Shown piece after piece: positions 45,399-55,008 of a stretch of DNA of 64,000 bases. The stretch is from CAWCDJ01 sp963836015 (GTDB lineage Bacteria; Acidobacteriota; Terriglobia; Bryobacterales; Bryobacteraceae), in contig CAWIIF010000007.1 of NCBI GenBank assembly GCA_963836015.1, positions 124,001-188,000 of the forward strand. The letters are read 5' to 3'. The first letter of the stretch is position 1. Each line of letters begins with the position of its first letter. Under the pieces are notes generated by a model. It saw nothing but the letters and a program-made list of their open reading frames with translations, ran no database searches and was not told the origin of the DNA. The position numbers and the translations under genes are program-made.

Positions 45399-46424
45399 AT
45401 GACGAATTCCGGAAAGCTCGCGGTCTCGGTGCTGCTGGCCGCCATGGCGACAGGCTGCAGCCATGCCCCTTCGGGCCCTGCGTACCGCGTCTATGTAACC
45501 AACGAGTCGTCGGGCGACTTGACGGTGATTGATCCATCCAGCATGCAGGCGGTCGCCACGGTTCCACTCGGTAAGCGGGCGCGGGGCATTCACCCCAGCG
45601 CGGATGGGAAGACGATCTTTGTAGCACTGAGCGGATCGCCGCTGGCGCCGCCGGGAGTGGACGAGAGCACATTGCCGCCCCCCGATAAAAGCGCCGACGG
45701 CATCGGGGTCTTCGATGTGGCGCAAAACAAGATGCTGCGCAAAGTCCCCGGCGGCTCCGACCCGGAGCAGTTCGCGGTGGGGAAGGACGGAATTCTATAC
45801 GTCTCGAACGAAGATGCGGCGGGCGTGAGTTTTGTGGATCCGGAGAAAGGGACGGTCCTTAAGACGATCCCGACCGGCGAAGAACCGGAAGGTGTGACGC
45901 TAACCCCGGACGGCAAATACGTCTACGTGACTTCCGAGGACAAGGGCACGGTCACCGTTGTGGATATCGCGGCCGGCACAGCTCTGAAGACGATCAAAGT
46001 GGGGCGGCGTCCTCGCGGGATCACCTTCCTGCCTGACGGATCGAAGGCCTATGTGACCAACGAAAACGATGAATCGGTCAGCGTGATCGACACTGCCAAA
46101 CTCGAATGCACGCATGCCATCCCGATCGGCGAGGGGACGAAACCGATGGGACAGGCCATGACCAAGGACGGTTCCCGCCTCTACATCAGCACGGGGCGCG
46201 GCAAGAAGGTTGTGGTGCTGGACACCGCCACGGAGAAGATTCTCTCCTCGTTCGAGGTGGGCCAACGCCCGTGGGGGATCGCGCTCTCGCCGGACGAGAA
46301 GCTGCTTTACACGGCGAATGGACCGTCGAACGACGTCTCCATCGTAGACGTGGCGAACGGAACGGTGCTCAAGAAGGTCAAGGTTGGCGAACGGCCCTGG
46401 GGTGTGTTGGTGCTGGGGAACTAG
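45399..46424 (+). CDS. YVTN-repeat beta-propeller lipoprotein
   Basis: This 341-residue lipoprotein (SVLLAAMATGC, lipobox near residue 20) consists of YVTN-type blades: YRVYVTNESSGDLTVIDP, LYVSNEDAAGVSFVDPEKG, YVYVTSEDKGTVTVVDIAAG, AYVTNENDESVSVIDTAK and LYTANGPSNDVSIVDVANG. This seven-bladed fold is shared with cytochrome-cd1-like and PQQ-associated proteins. It follows the cupredoxin gene by 37 bases with a GAAAGGA site. Its stop overlaps by four bases that of the convergent DoxX gene. Confidence 0.85.
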   Translation: MTNSGKLAVSVLLAAMATGCSHAPSGPAYRVYVTNESSGDLTVIDPSSMQAVATVPLGKRARGIHPSADGKTIFVALSGSPLAPPGVDESTLPPPDKSADGIGVFDVAQNKMLRKVPGGSDPEQFAVGKDGILYVSNEDAAGVSFVDPEKGTVLKTIPTGEEPEGVTLTPDGKYVYVTSEDKGTVTVVDIAAGTALKTIKVGRRPRGITFLPDGSKAYVTNENDESVSVIDTAKLECTHAIPIGEGTKPMGQAMTKDGSRLYISTGRGKKVVVLDTATEKILSSFEVGQRPWGIALSPDEKLLYTANGPSNDVSIVDVANGTVLKKVKVGERPWGVLVLGN

Positions 46425-46885
46425 GCATCCACGCCAGACGGCGAGTTGCTGAGGACGGCGACTTTTTGGCGACGGCCCTTCAGCCAGGCATCCAGGGAGT
46501 AGCGGCCGGAGCCGGCGATGGCAATCGCGATGTTGCCGATGAGATACATGGCCGGAAGTTCCGCGGCGCTGCCGCCTTTCGAAAGCTCGAATCCCGTGGC
46601 GACCCCCATATTGACGACCAGGAACAGGGCTGCCCATCGCGTGAACAGGCCGGAGATCACCAATACCGAGCAGAGTCCTTCCGCGAGAGAGGAAGCCACG
46701 GCAAACACCACCGGAACGGGGAATCCGACCCGGTGCACTACGCCGATAAAGGGCCAAGGCTGGCCAAGGACGAAGTAGTGGTAGAGTTTCCCCAGCCTGG
46801 CCGCTCCATGAAGGGCGAACGTGATTCCACCGACGGCCAGTCTCAACCACAGAAGCGCATAGTCCCTGTTCGTTTGCTCGGTCAC
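46421..46885 (-). CDS. DoxX-family membrane protein
   Basis: A GTG start at 46885 follows a GGAGGA site, with a short three-base spacer, and gives 154 residues. Four hydrophobic helices with WLRLAVGGITFALHGAARLG near residue 10 and a conserved GLFTRWAALFLVVNMGVA are typical of DoxX, a four-helix family linked to quinone-dependent oxidation or thiol stress. A longer frame reaching 47641 is a shadow of the importer gene. It is divergent from the importer promoter. Confidence 0.8.
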   Translation of the reverse strand: MTEQTNRDYALLWLRLAVGGITFALHGAARLGKLYHYFVLGQPWPFIGVVHRVGFPVPVVFAVASSLAEGLCSVLVISGLFTRWAALFLVVNMGVATGFELSKGGSAAELPAMYLIGNIAIAIAGSGRYSLDAWLKGRRQKVAVLSNSPSGVDA

Positions 46886-46962
46886 GAATCCTCCGGAGGA
46901 GTCCCTCTCAATGTTACTTGAAGGCGCAGAGGCTTCGCCGCGGGTTACCTGAGGGACGCGGT

Positions 46963-47014
46963 TTGACAACTGCCACCGCGGGGGTATACGCTGGCGGAGC
47001 TTGAGACGTTTCAA
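46963..47014 (+). promoter_or_regulatory. Promoter with LacI-type operator, ABC importer
   Basis: TTGACA (46963-46968), 16-base spacer, TATACG (46985-46990), then ttgagacgtttcaa (47001-47014), ten bases past the -10. The operator is identical to that of the isomerase operon, and the importer ATG is only seven bases beyond it. Confidence 0.72.
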
Positions 47015-47020
47015 CGCGCC

Positions 47021-48466
47021 ATGGAACCGGTGCTCGAAGTCGAGGGAGTGGGCAAATCGTTTTGGGGCATCAAGGCCCTCGACGGCGCCAGGCTGACGGT
47101 CCGGAAGGGGGAGATCCACGCGGTAACGGGCGAAAACGGCGCGGGAAAATCGACCCTGATGAGGATCATCGCGGGGAGCGAATCGACCGACGCCGGCGAA
47201 GTGCGGTTTCACGGGCGCGGGATCGCGATGATCCACCAGGAGCTCCTGCCGTTTCCGGATCTCACGGTGGCCGAGAACATCTGCATGGGACGAGAGCCGG
47301 AGCGCCGGCTCCCCGGCTGGCTCGATAAGCGTGCGATGAACCGCGAGGCGCGAGAGTTGATGAACCGCCTGGGGGTCCCGGTGGACCCGGCGCGCCGCAT
47401 GCGCGACCTGACGTTCGCGGAGCAACAGTCCGTGGAGATAGCAAAGGCGCTCGGCAGGCAGGCGGACCTGATCATCATGGACGAGCCGACTTCGGCGCTG
47501 TCGGCGCGCGAGTCCGAGCGGCTGTTCGATCTGATGCTCGACCTGAAGCGCCGCGGCGTCTCCATCGTTTACATCTCGCACCGCCTGCAAGAAGTGTTCC
47601 GGCTGGCCGATACCATTACGGTGATGCGCGACGGCCGTCACGTAGCAACCCGCCCGGCGGCCGAGCTGGACGAAGGCCAGTTGATCGCGATGATGGTGGG
47701 CCGATCGCTCGAAACGCCGGCCCGGATCCCCGCGGACACGGGCGAAGTGATTCTCGAAGTGCGCGGGTTAACGAGGGAAGGGCGGTTTCACGACGTCAGC
47801 TTCACGCTGCGACGCGGGGAGATTCTGGGCATGGCGGGATTGGTGGGCGCCGGACGGACGGATGTCGCGTCCGCCATCTTCGGCTTGGCTCCGGCCACCG
47901 GCGGCGAAATCCTGATCCATGGCCTGCCGGCTCGAATCGGATCGCCGGCGGAAGCGCTGGCGCACGGAATCGCGATGGTCACGGAGGACCGCAAGGAATA
48001 CGGTTTCGTGCCGGACATGTCGATCCAGGAAAACCTGACGCTCTCGAGTTTGCGGCGCTACTGTTGGGGGCCGCTGCTGCGGCTGGGCGTCGAAGGACAG
48101 GCCGCGGACGAACAGATTCGCCGTTTTGCCGTGCGCGCCGCCGGACGCGGACAGCCGGTGAAGAACCTGAGCGGCGGCAACCAGCAAAAGGTCGTGCTCG
48201 CCCGCGCCCTGCTTACCGATCCCGAGGTGCTCATTCTGGACGAGCCGACGCGTGGGATCGACATCGGCGCGAAGTCCGAAATCTATTCCCTCATTACGCG
48301 CCTTGCCCGTGAGCGGAAGGCGATCCTGCTGGTATCTTCCGAGATGAACGAAATTCTCGCACTCAGCAGCCGCATTCTGGTGATGCGGGAAGGCGCGGTG
48401 GCCGCGGACGTCCGGCCGGGGAGCGTGACGCCGGAGGAGATTCTCCGGTACGCCATGCCAAACTGA
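47021..48466 (+). CDS. Sugar ABC transporter ATPase, RbsA type
   Basis: This 481-residue double ATPase energises a ribose-type (CUT2) importer. Module 1 has Walker A GENGAGKST near residue 38 and Walker B LIIMDEPTSAL near 150; its signature is the weakened LTFAEQQSVEIAKAL usual in this group. Module 2 lacks a clear Walker A Lys (GLVGAGRTDVA) but has LSGGNQQKVVLARAL near 385 and VLILDEPTRGID near 405, the RbsA norm. No Shine-Dalgarno site is visible in the short leader. The permease starts seven bases after the stop. Confidence 0.93.
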   Translation: MEPVLEVEGVGKSFWGIKALDGARLTVRKGEIHAVTGENGAGKSTLMRIIAGSESTDAGEVRFHGRGIAMIHQELLPFPDLTVAENICMGREPERRLPGWLDKRAMNREARELMNRLGVPVDPARRMRDLTFAEQQSVEIAKALGRQADLIIMDEPTSALSARESERLFDLMLDLKRRGVSIVYISHRLQEVFRLADTITVMRDGRHVATRPAAELDEGQLIAMMVGRSLETPARIPADTGEVILEVRGLTREGRFHDVSFTLRRGEILGMAGLVGAGRTDVASAIFGLAPATGGEILIHGLPARIGSPAEALAHGIAMVTEDRKEYGFVPDMSIQENLTLSSLRRYCWGPLLRLGVEGQAADEQIRRFAVRAAGRGQPVKNLSGGNQQKVVLARALLTDPEVLILDEPTRGIDIGAKSEIYSLITRLARERKAILLVSSEMNEILALSSRILVMREGAVAADVRPGSVTPEEILRYAMPN

Positions 48467-48473
48467 GGAGACC

Positions 48474-49442
48474 ATGCAACCGGAGATCGCGCAAGCATCG
48501 AAACCCGCGGCGCCGGCACGAAAGCCCTGGCCCGCCCAACTGGGCCTGGCGATCGCGCTGGCCGCCCTAATGACGGGGCTGGCGATTGCGCGACCGGGTT
48601 TCCTGACAATCCCCAACCTGGTGAACCTCCTGCGGCAGATTTCGATCAACGGCATCCTGGCGGTGGGTGTGACTTACGTTCTGCTCACCGGTGGCGTGGA
48701 CCTGTCGCTCGGTTCGGTAGTTGCGTTGACCGGCGTGGTGGCGGCGTCTTTCGCGCATCCGGGTCAACATGGTTTATTGGCGCCGGTGCTGATGGGTGTA
48801 CTGGCGGGCGCTGTCTGCGGCGCTGCCAACGGACTGATGGTGACGCTGGGGCGGGTAGCGCCGTTCGTCGCGACGCTGGGGATGATGACATCGGCGCGGG
48901 GCCTGGCGCTTCTGGCGAGCGGAGGGCGGCCTGTGTCGAACCTGGCGCCGGCGTTTACGCGAATCGGCAGTGGCGACATCGCCGCGGTTCCGGTTCCGGT
49001 CGTGATGTTCTTCGGCGTGGCGCTGCTCTCCCACATTTTTCTGAAGAACATGCGGTGGGGGCGGTACGTCTATGCAATCGGCGGCAACGAGAACGCCGCC
49101 CGGGCCTCGGGCATCAGCGTGCGGGGGGTGAAGGCCGCCGCCTATACGATATGCGGCGCGCTCGCGGGATTGGCCGGCGTGGTGCTTTCTGCCCGTATCA
49201 CGACCGGCCAGCCGAACGCCGGAATCGGCTACGAACTGGATGCGATTGCGGCCGTGGTGATCGGCGGAACTAGCTTGAACGGCGGGGTGGGAGGCGTCGG
49301 CGGAACGATTCTGGGCGCGCTGCTGATCGGCATGATCAACAACGGGCTCGACCTCCTCAATGTATCCTCGTACTACCAGCAGGTCATTAAAGGCGTGATT
49401 ATTGTGGGCGCGGTGTGGCTGGACCGGAGCAAAAACCGATGA
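48474..49442 (+). CDS. Sugar ABC transporter permease, RbsC type
   Basis: This 322-residue membrane protein has eight to ten hydrophobic helices and the CUT2 permease signature: INGILAVGVTYVLLTGGVDLSLGSVVALTGVV near residue 55 (cut here to its core), GNENAARASGISVRGVKAAAY near 200 and IGGTSLNGGVGGVGGTILGA near 260. It forms the membrane channel for the upstream ATPase. Its stop overlaps the binding-protein start (ATGA). Neither substrate nor stereochemistry can be read from the sequence. Confidence 0.93.
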   Translation: MQPEIAQASKPAAPARKPWPAQLGLAIALAALMTGLAIARPGFLTIPNLVNLLRQISINGILAVGVTYVLLTGGVDLSLGSVVALTGVVAASFAHPGQHGLLAPVLMGVLAGAVCGAANGLMVTLGRVAPFVATLGMMTSARGLALLASGGRPVSNLAPAFTRIGSGDIAAVPVPVVMFFGVALLSHIFLKNMRWGRYVYAIGGNENAARASGISVRGVKAAAYTICGALAGLAGVVLSARITTGQPNAGIGYELDAIAAVVIGGTSLNGGVGGVGGTILGALLIGMINNGLDLLNVSSYYQQVIKGVIIVGAVWLDRSKNR

Positions 49443-50377
49443 TCCGTAGAAGGGCTCTCCTTGCCGTGCTGGCCGCGGCGTGCGCGTTCGAAGGGTGTTC
49501 GGGCGGCCGCCCCCCGGCCGGAGGCGGCCATCCGCGGCCCGTCATCGGAGTCTCGCTTCTGAATCTCTCCAACGAGTTCATCGTCATGTTGAACCAGGCG
49601 ATGCAGGAGAAGGCCCGGGTGCTCGGCACGGACCTGATCGTCAACGACGCACAGCGGAGCGCCGACCGGCAGGTGGAGCAGGTAGAGTCGTTCGTTGCGC
49701 AGAAGGTGGACGTCATCATTCTCAACCCGTGCGAGGTCGAGGCCAGCTCGCCAGCGGTGGAGAAGGCCCTGGCGGCGGGCATTCCGGTGGTCAACGTAAA
49801 CTCGGAAACCCGCGTTGCGCCTACGGCGTTCGTCGGCTCCCGCGACGAAGAATCCGGCCGCATCGCCATGGAATACATCGCACAGCGCCTGGGCGGGAAG
49901 GGTAACGTCCTGATGATGCACGGGTACATGGGGCAGGCCGCCCAGATCAAGCGCGACCAGGGCGCGCGCGAGGTGCTGGCGCGCAACCCCGGCCTCAAAC
50001 TCGTGGCGGAGCAAACCGCAGAATGGGACCGCGCCAAGGCCATGTCGCTGATGGAGAACTGGATTCAGTCGTACGGCGACGCAATCAACGCGGTATTCGC
50101 GCAGAACGACGAAATGGGAATGGGCGCGCTGATGGCGCTCGAGCAGGCCGGCAGGAAAGGCAAGGTCGTGGTGGTGAGCGTGGACGCTATTGCCGATGCG
50201 CTACAGGCGGTCCGCGACGGACGTCTGGATGCTACGGTGTTTCAGGACGCCAAGCGGCAGGGTGCGGCCGCCGTCGAGACCGCGGTTGCGATCGCTCGCA
50301 AGCAGCCGTACCAGAAGGCCGTCATGATCCCTTTCCAGCTGGTGACGAAGGAGAACGTGGCGCGATATCTCAAATAA
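49439..50377 (+). CDS. Sugar ABC transporter substrate-binding lipoprotein, RbsB type
   Basis: The 312 residues begin with a lipoprotein-like signal (ALLAVLAAACAFEGC). The periplasmic-binding fold follows: GVSLLNLSNEFIVMLNQAMQ near residue 37, DVIILNPCEVEASSPAV near 91, GIPVVNVNSE near 114 and VVVVSVDAIADALQAV near 243. Ribose-binding-type proteins deliver monosaccharides or related ligands to the permease. The gene order ATPase, permease, binding protein is common outside Proteobacteria. The 3' end overlaps by eight bases the convergent phosphatase gene. Confidence 0.92.
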   Translation: MIRRRALLAVLAAACAFEGCSGGRPPAGGGHPRPVIGVSLLNLSNEFIVMLNQAMQEKARVLGTDLIVNDAQRSADRQVEQVESFVAQKVDVIILNPCEVEASSPAVEKALAAGIPVVNVNSETRVAPTAFVGSRDEESGRIAMEYIAQRLGGKGNVLMMHGYMGQAAQIKRDQGAREVLARNPGLKLVAEQTAEWDRAKAMSLMENWIQSYGDAINAVFAQNDEMGMGALMALEQAGRKGKVVVVSVDAIADALQAVRDGRLDATVFQDAKRQGAAAVETAVAIARKQPYQKAVMIPFQLVTKENVARYLK

Positions 50378-51488
50378 GCCGGGCGCCGGTGCGAACCACC
50401 ATGCAGGTGATGTCGTCGTGCTGGCGGGTGAACCCCACAAATCCGTCCACGGACGCCATGATCCTCCTGAGCACTTCGGCGGCGGTTCCGCCGTTGATTC
50501 CCGCGAGGGCGTCCATCATGCGGTCTTCGCCGAATTCCTGCTCATGAGCGTCCTCGGCCTCCACCAGTCCATCGGTGAAGATGAGCAGCAGGTCTCCGGC
50601 GGAAAGATTCGTGCTGCCGCATTGGTACTGGGACGCCGCCAGGATGCCGAGGGGAAGCCCGCCTGTCTCCAGACGTTCAAGGCCACCCGAGGCGCGGCGC
50701 AGGACGGGCCAGTTGTGGCCGGCGTTTACGTAAGTCAGGCGGCTGGTTTCCGGCTCCAGTTCCGCCAGGAACGCGGTGGTGAAGCGCCGGCCGCCGAGGT
50801 TTTGCGCGCAGGCGTATTGATTGAGGCGCGCCGTGAGCTCGAGAAGGGAACCGGGAAGGGCGGCGAGAGTTCGCAGGCTGGCCTGCAGGGTGGCCATCAA
50901 GAGGGCAGCCGGGACGCTCTTCCCTGCCACGTCCGCCACCACGAGCAAGAGGCGCTCGCTGCCATCCGGCGCGCGGAAGAAGGCGTCGTAGTAATCCCCG
51001 GCAACGGTGTTCGCGGGACGGGTGGTGAACGCGATGTCCACGCCGGGAACTTGCGGTGGGGCTGCCGGCATGAGCCAGCTTTGGATCTCGCGAGCAATTT
51101 CCAGGTCGCGCTTCATGGTGACGCGGTCGGCCAATTCTAGTGCGAGCAGCACCACCATGCCGGCCCCGCCAAAGAAGGAAAGGTTGTTCAGGTTGACGTC
51201 GGCGTCGCCAGCCTGGAAGCGAATCGCCGGAAAAACGAGGAGCACCAGGGAGATCAGAAAGAGCACCCGGCGCCCGGGCGAGAGCTTCATCATGATCGCC
51301 CAGAACATGCCCCGGGCTATACGGAAGAAGCGTCTGGGTCCGTGTTCGCCCTCCCGGCGGGTCCAATCGATTTCGGCGGCGTAAAACTGGTAACTGGCAC
51401 GCGCATCGGCGTGGAATTGCGACCAGAGCTGGTCGAGTGCCACTCCATCGCTAACGCGCCGCCAAAAACTCGGGATGGGGCCGGCCAT
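50370..51488 (-). CDS. SpoIIE-type PP2C protein serine phosphatase, membrane-anchored
   Basis: The ATG at 51488 gives 372 residues. Residues 1-60 are soluble; two hydrophobic helices lie near 75-95 and 105-125 (RVLFLISLVLLVFPAI; GGAGMVVLLALELA). The PP2C/SpoIIE core has metal-site motifs TVAGDYYDAF near 175, VVADVAGKSVPAALLMA near 195, FTDGLVEAED near 320 and DDITCMVVR near 362. The family dephosphorylates anti-sigma antagonists or similar Ser/Thr phosphoproteins. The frame stays open upstream to 51617 with no signal there. The first 45 codons recur, degraded, at 59.6 kb. Confidence 0.88.
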   Translation of the reverse strand: MAGPIPSFWRRVSDGVALDQLWSQFHADARASYQFYAAEIDWTRREGEHGPRRFFRIARGMFWAIMMKLSPGRRVLFLISLVLLVFPAIRFQAGDADVNLNNLSFFGGAGMVVLLALELADRVTMKRDLEIAREIQSWLMPAAPPQVPGVDIAFTTRPANTVAGDYYDAFFRAPDGSERLLLVVADVAGKSVPAALLMATLQASLRTLAALPGSLLELTARLNQYACAQNLGGRRFTTAFLAELEPETSRLTYVNAGHNWPVLRRASGGLERLETGGLPLGILAASQYQCGSTNLSAGDLLLIFTDGLVEAEDAHEQEFGEDRMMDALAGINGGTAAEVLRRIMASVDGFVGFTRQHDDITCMVVRTGARLI

Positions 51489-51513
51489 ACTTGGCTCAAG
51501 TATAGCCAAGTGC
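51375..51513. repeat. Direct repeat, left copy (phosphatase 5' end)
   Basis: These 139 bases, from codons near 38 of the phosphatase to 25 bases upstream of its start, are repeated in the same orientation at 59555-59688 with about 80-90 % identity and several small deletions. Both copies end at the same point (agccaagtgc). Confidence 0.9.
51489..51511. repeat. Inverted repeat adjacent to the phosphatase start
   Basis: acttggct (51489-51496) and agccaagt (51504-51511) are exact reverse complements around seven bases, directly abutting the phosphatase ATG. The copy at 59664-59686 is identical. It could be an operator or a start-site hairpin. Confidence 0.55.
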
Positions 51514-51583
51514 GGGTATCGGGACTCGACCCGCGAACCCTCAGCCGCAGACTTCGGGCTTACGAGCAAGCAAGCAGTCGAGC

Positions 51584-52215
51584 TCATTTGAGGCTTGTGA
51601 CTTCGCAACGGCCGCAAACGACGAAAGCCGCCGTATCTCGAACGGCAATACCGAGTTTGCCCGGCCGCCGGATGTGGTCGCGGATCGGGCTCTGCTTCTG
51701 ACGCTTGTCCAATGGCGGCGCCGTTCGATCTGTAAAAGGTGTCTTCGATTGCAGCATCTGATAGACCAGCAGAAGCAGGCTATGTGCGACGGCCACGAAT
51801 GAGGGCGCTTTCTCACGCCGGATTTGCTGACGATGCGCCAGAACTTCTCCTTGAAAGTGCATTCCTTCTTCGCTGCAGCCGCCCAACCGCACTGTCCGCT
51901 CCGGTTCGCCGCAAGAATCGTGGCTGCATTGCGGTCGTGAACTTCCGGCAGCGTCTGCAGCAGTTCCCATGCCTGCTCCAGACCCGCCGCTCATCTGATG
52001 GCCTTCCAGCGCCTGGATGATTTCGGGATCTTCCGCTGCGCTGGCCGTTTGGCTGGATGCGCAATCTCAGCCGCTTCCGCCTTGCTTTTTAGCAATGCCT
52101 CCAGCATCCGTTGTCCGCTGACGCCAAACAAATCCGACATGACGTTGCCCAGTTTCACATTGGCGTCCTCCTATATCTTCTGAATAAGGTTGTGCGATCC
52201 GAATAGGTTCCCATT
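51584..52215 (-). pseudogene. IS110-family transposase remnant
   Basis: Read on the minus strand, the pieces SHNLIQKI-stop-EDANVKLGNVMSDLFGVSGQRMLEALL (split over the stop), then PAKRPAQRKIPK, IIQALEGHQM and FVAVAHSLLLLVYQML with KLGIAVRDTAAFV at the end match in order the C-terminal half of IS110 transposases. It is broken by an in-frame TAG near 52172 and by at least two frameshifts (near 52025 and 51950). The N-terminal DEDD catalytic half is missing and the sequence is not recognisable beyond about 52215. The element is dead. Confidence 0.75.
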
Positions 52216-52830
52216 AGTGTTTCTCCTTTTGGACTGTCGTGTCTGTGTCTGTGCACAAGCCGGGCTAAGCGCCGGAGCGCGCCATGATGCGGAGGTATTA
52301 GGTTGGATAGCACACCCGAGTGCAGAAGTTTCCATTGGGAATGCACATTCAGCTCATCGACGCGGTCGGGAGGGGCGGCTCGCGCAAGCCTTGCTCCATA
52401 ATATCCCCCAAATTCAAATGGCAGCAAACGTGCTGCAGGGCTGAATTACTCCGGAAGACCGGAAGGAAGTTGATCATCTTGTTGGTACTTGCTCGTCGTG
52501 CCGTTGCTCGGGGTCGCACCTCGATGGTCGTATAGCAGAGGCTGGGGATACTAACGAAGCGGAACACCGGGAGCAGTGTTGTCGTAGCGCTCGGGGCAAA
52601 TCACTTACGACTAGGAAACTCTCGCCGACAACAAGGATCAGTTGGTCGGGCGAATTGAAGGACGGCATGGAGTGGCGGAGGCCGAAAAAAGCCGGCGGAT
52701 GTTCTGGGGCTGCCGAGCTCTATCGCGAAACCATTTGGCGCGGGTGCGGGCTTGCTATGCCGGGCTCGCCGGGACGAGGTGCAGGAGCAGTCGTCTCTTT
52801 GTTGTGAGTCCGATTGTTTGGAGAGAAATT
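52216..52830. other. No gene recognised
   Basis: About 600 bases between the IS110 remnant and the secreted multidomain gene. Only short, unconvincing frames are present and base composition is less GC-rich than the neighbouring genes. I see nothing supportable here apart from the probable 5' region of the next gene. Confidence 0.6.
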
Positions 52831-55008
52831 GTGAGACCGTCGTCGAATAAACCTATATCCATGCATGGAGTTAAAGTAAGCATTGGTGGCTTCTTGATTG
52901 GTGCAATTTGTCTGACTTGCTTCGGTCCTCAGCGGGCATACGCGCAGGCGGCCGGTCTGGTCGCCGCCTATTCCTTTGACGAGGGGGCCGGGACAACAGT
53001 CGCGGACCGCTCGGGAAATGGGAATACAGGCAGGATTGTCGGTGCCTTGTGGACGACGGTCGGAAAGTACGGCAAAGCGCTATCCTTCAACGGGGCGGGC
53101 AGCTATGTCGATCTCGGGAACCCCGCCTCGCTCCGACTGACTGGCAGTATGACGTGGAGTGCATGGATCAATGCCGCCGCGAGTCCGGCAGACGATGGGG
53201 AGATCATTGCTAAATCGGACAATGGGCCCGGCTGGCAGATCAAGACGAGTCCGGACACTGGGCCACACAAATTCGGAGTTGCAGTGTCAGCTAGCAGCGG
53301 TTTACACACCCAGCGATACAGCACTACCGTTCGTGCGCTGAATACCTGGTACCACGTTGCGGGAGTGTACAACGCCTCCGCAAGAACCCTCGATGTCTAT
53401 GTCAACGGTGTTCTGGACGACGGAGTCCTGGTGGGAGCAGTTCCGGCCGCCCAAGTGAACTCGAGTGTCAACGTGAATATCGGCAGACGGACGGGAGGGT
53501 ACTACTTCAACGGCGTCATCGATGAAGTGCGGATCTACAGCCGAGCGCTCACCCAGTCCGAAATCCAGGCCGACATGAATACGCCAATAGGAGTTGCGGC
53601 TACTGACACGCAGTCACCGACCGCTCCAGGCACGCTGACGGCGACGGCGGCCAGTGCTAACGAGATCAATCTGAGTTGGGCGGCGTCCACGGACAACGTA
53701 GCGGTCACGGGGTATCTGGTTGAGCGCTGCCAGGGCGTGGCGTGCGCGACCTTTTCGCAGATTGCAGCGCCGGGCACCGCTACGATCTACAACGACACGG
53801 CTGTGACGGCTGGCACCACTTACAGCTATCGAGTGCGGGCGACGGATGCGGCGGGGAACCTCAGCGGATATTCGCCCATTGCCAACACTACGACACCGGC
53901 GGTCGCCGACACGCAAGCCCCGACCGCGCCCAGCACGCTGGCGGCGACGGCGGCCAGTGCCGGCCAGATCAATCTGAGTTGGGCGGCATCGACGGACAAC
54001 GTAGGGGTGACGGGGTATCGTGTCGAGCGCTGTCAGGGCCCTGGGTGCGCGACCTTCGCGCAGACGGCGGCGACGGTGGGGAGTGGGACCACATACAGCG
54101 ACACTGGGCTGTCAGCAAGCACTACTTATAGCTACCGGGCACGGGCCGTAGACGCGGCGAACAATTTCAGCGGATACTCGCCCGTTGCCAGCGCCACGAC
54201 ACCGGCAGCTTCCGACACACAACCGCCGAACGCGCCCGGGGCGCTGACGGCCACGGCGGCCAGCGCCAGCCAGATTGATTTGAGTTGGGGGGCATCGACG
54301 GATAATGTAGGGGTCACCGAGTACCGGGTGGAGCGCTGCCAAGGTGCTGGATGCGCGAACTTCACGCAAGTCTCCGCGTCCCCAACCGGTATATCCGGCC
54401 CGCTCACCGCCTCAGCGACGAATCCCCGATACTTCCTCGATGCCAGCGGAAGAGCTGTCGCCCTCAGCGGATCGCACACTTGGAACAATCTCCAGGACTG
54501 GGGGACGAATGGAACCATCCAGACACTGGATTTCACCGCGTATGTGAACTCCCTTGTCTCCCACGGGCATAACTTTACCCTGTTATGGCTCACCGAACTG
54601 ACAAAGTTCTGCGGCCTTCCCACGACCGCCAATGCGCCGCCCGATTTCACTGTAACACCGCATCCATGGCAGCGCAGTGGGCCCGGCACTGCATCCGACG
54701 GCGGCCCGAAGTTCGATCTATCGAAGTTCGACCAGTCATTCTTTGATCGATTGCGATCCCGGGTGCAACACTCAATCCATCAGCGTCAAAGGCGTATACG
54801 CTATCGTGCTCCGTCGCCACATAGACGACATTGTGGAAGCCCTGTCCGGGGATACTCACGTTGGCCATGTAAAGAGGAGAGGCATCCGCAACCCCATCCA
54901 GCGTGTACGAAAACAGTCTCCCAAATTGCGCCGAGTTTACATTGGCCGGTGTCAACACGGTTTCGTTCGAATTCAAGCCAGTTCGGAGGGTGTCGACGTC
55001 CCGCGTAA
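52831..55008 (+). pseudogene. Giant secreted LamG/Fn3/glycosidase protein, 5' part (cut by inversion)
   Basis: A GTG at 52831 with GGAGAG upstream is followed by a signal peptide (GFLIGAICLTCFGPQRAYAQ). In order: a LamG-type domain (residues about 40-250), two complete fibronectin-III domains (about 258-355 and 360-458), the first half of a third (to about 518), then the start of a DUF4038/apiosidase-like glycosidase domain (PRYFLDASGRAVALSGSHTW, near 530). Native sequence ends at about 54770 (SFFDRLRSRVQ). The last 79 codons read antisense through an inverted block until a chance stop. The rest of the gene is in the next two entries; the fragment might still be exported but lacks most of the catalytic domain. 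Confidence 0.8.

Noticed and set aside
46421..47641. 406-residue DoxX gene reading across the importer promoter
   Set aside because: The upstream part is antisense to the importer ATPase gene and has no motif; only the last 154 residues are DoxX.
51511..51545. tRNA-like 3' end (minus strand reads gcgggtcgagtcccg)
   Set aside because: Resembles a T-arm but lacks one base of the T-loop, and no matching acceptor, D or anticodon arm could be laid out, so it is not called as a tRNA or attachment site.
52155..52427. 90-residue minus-strand gene beside the IS110 remnant
   Set aside because: It overlaps the remnant in another frame and shows no protein-like pattern.
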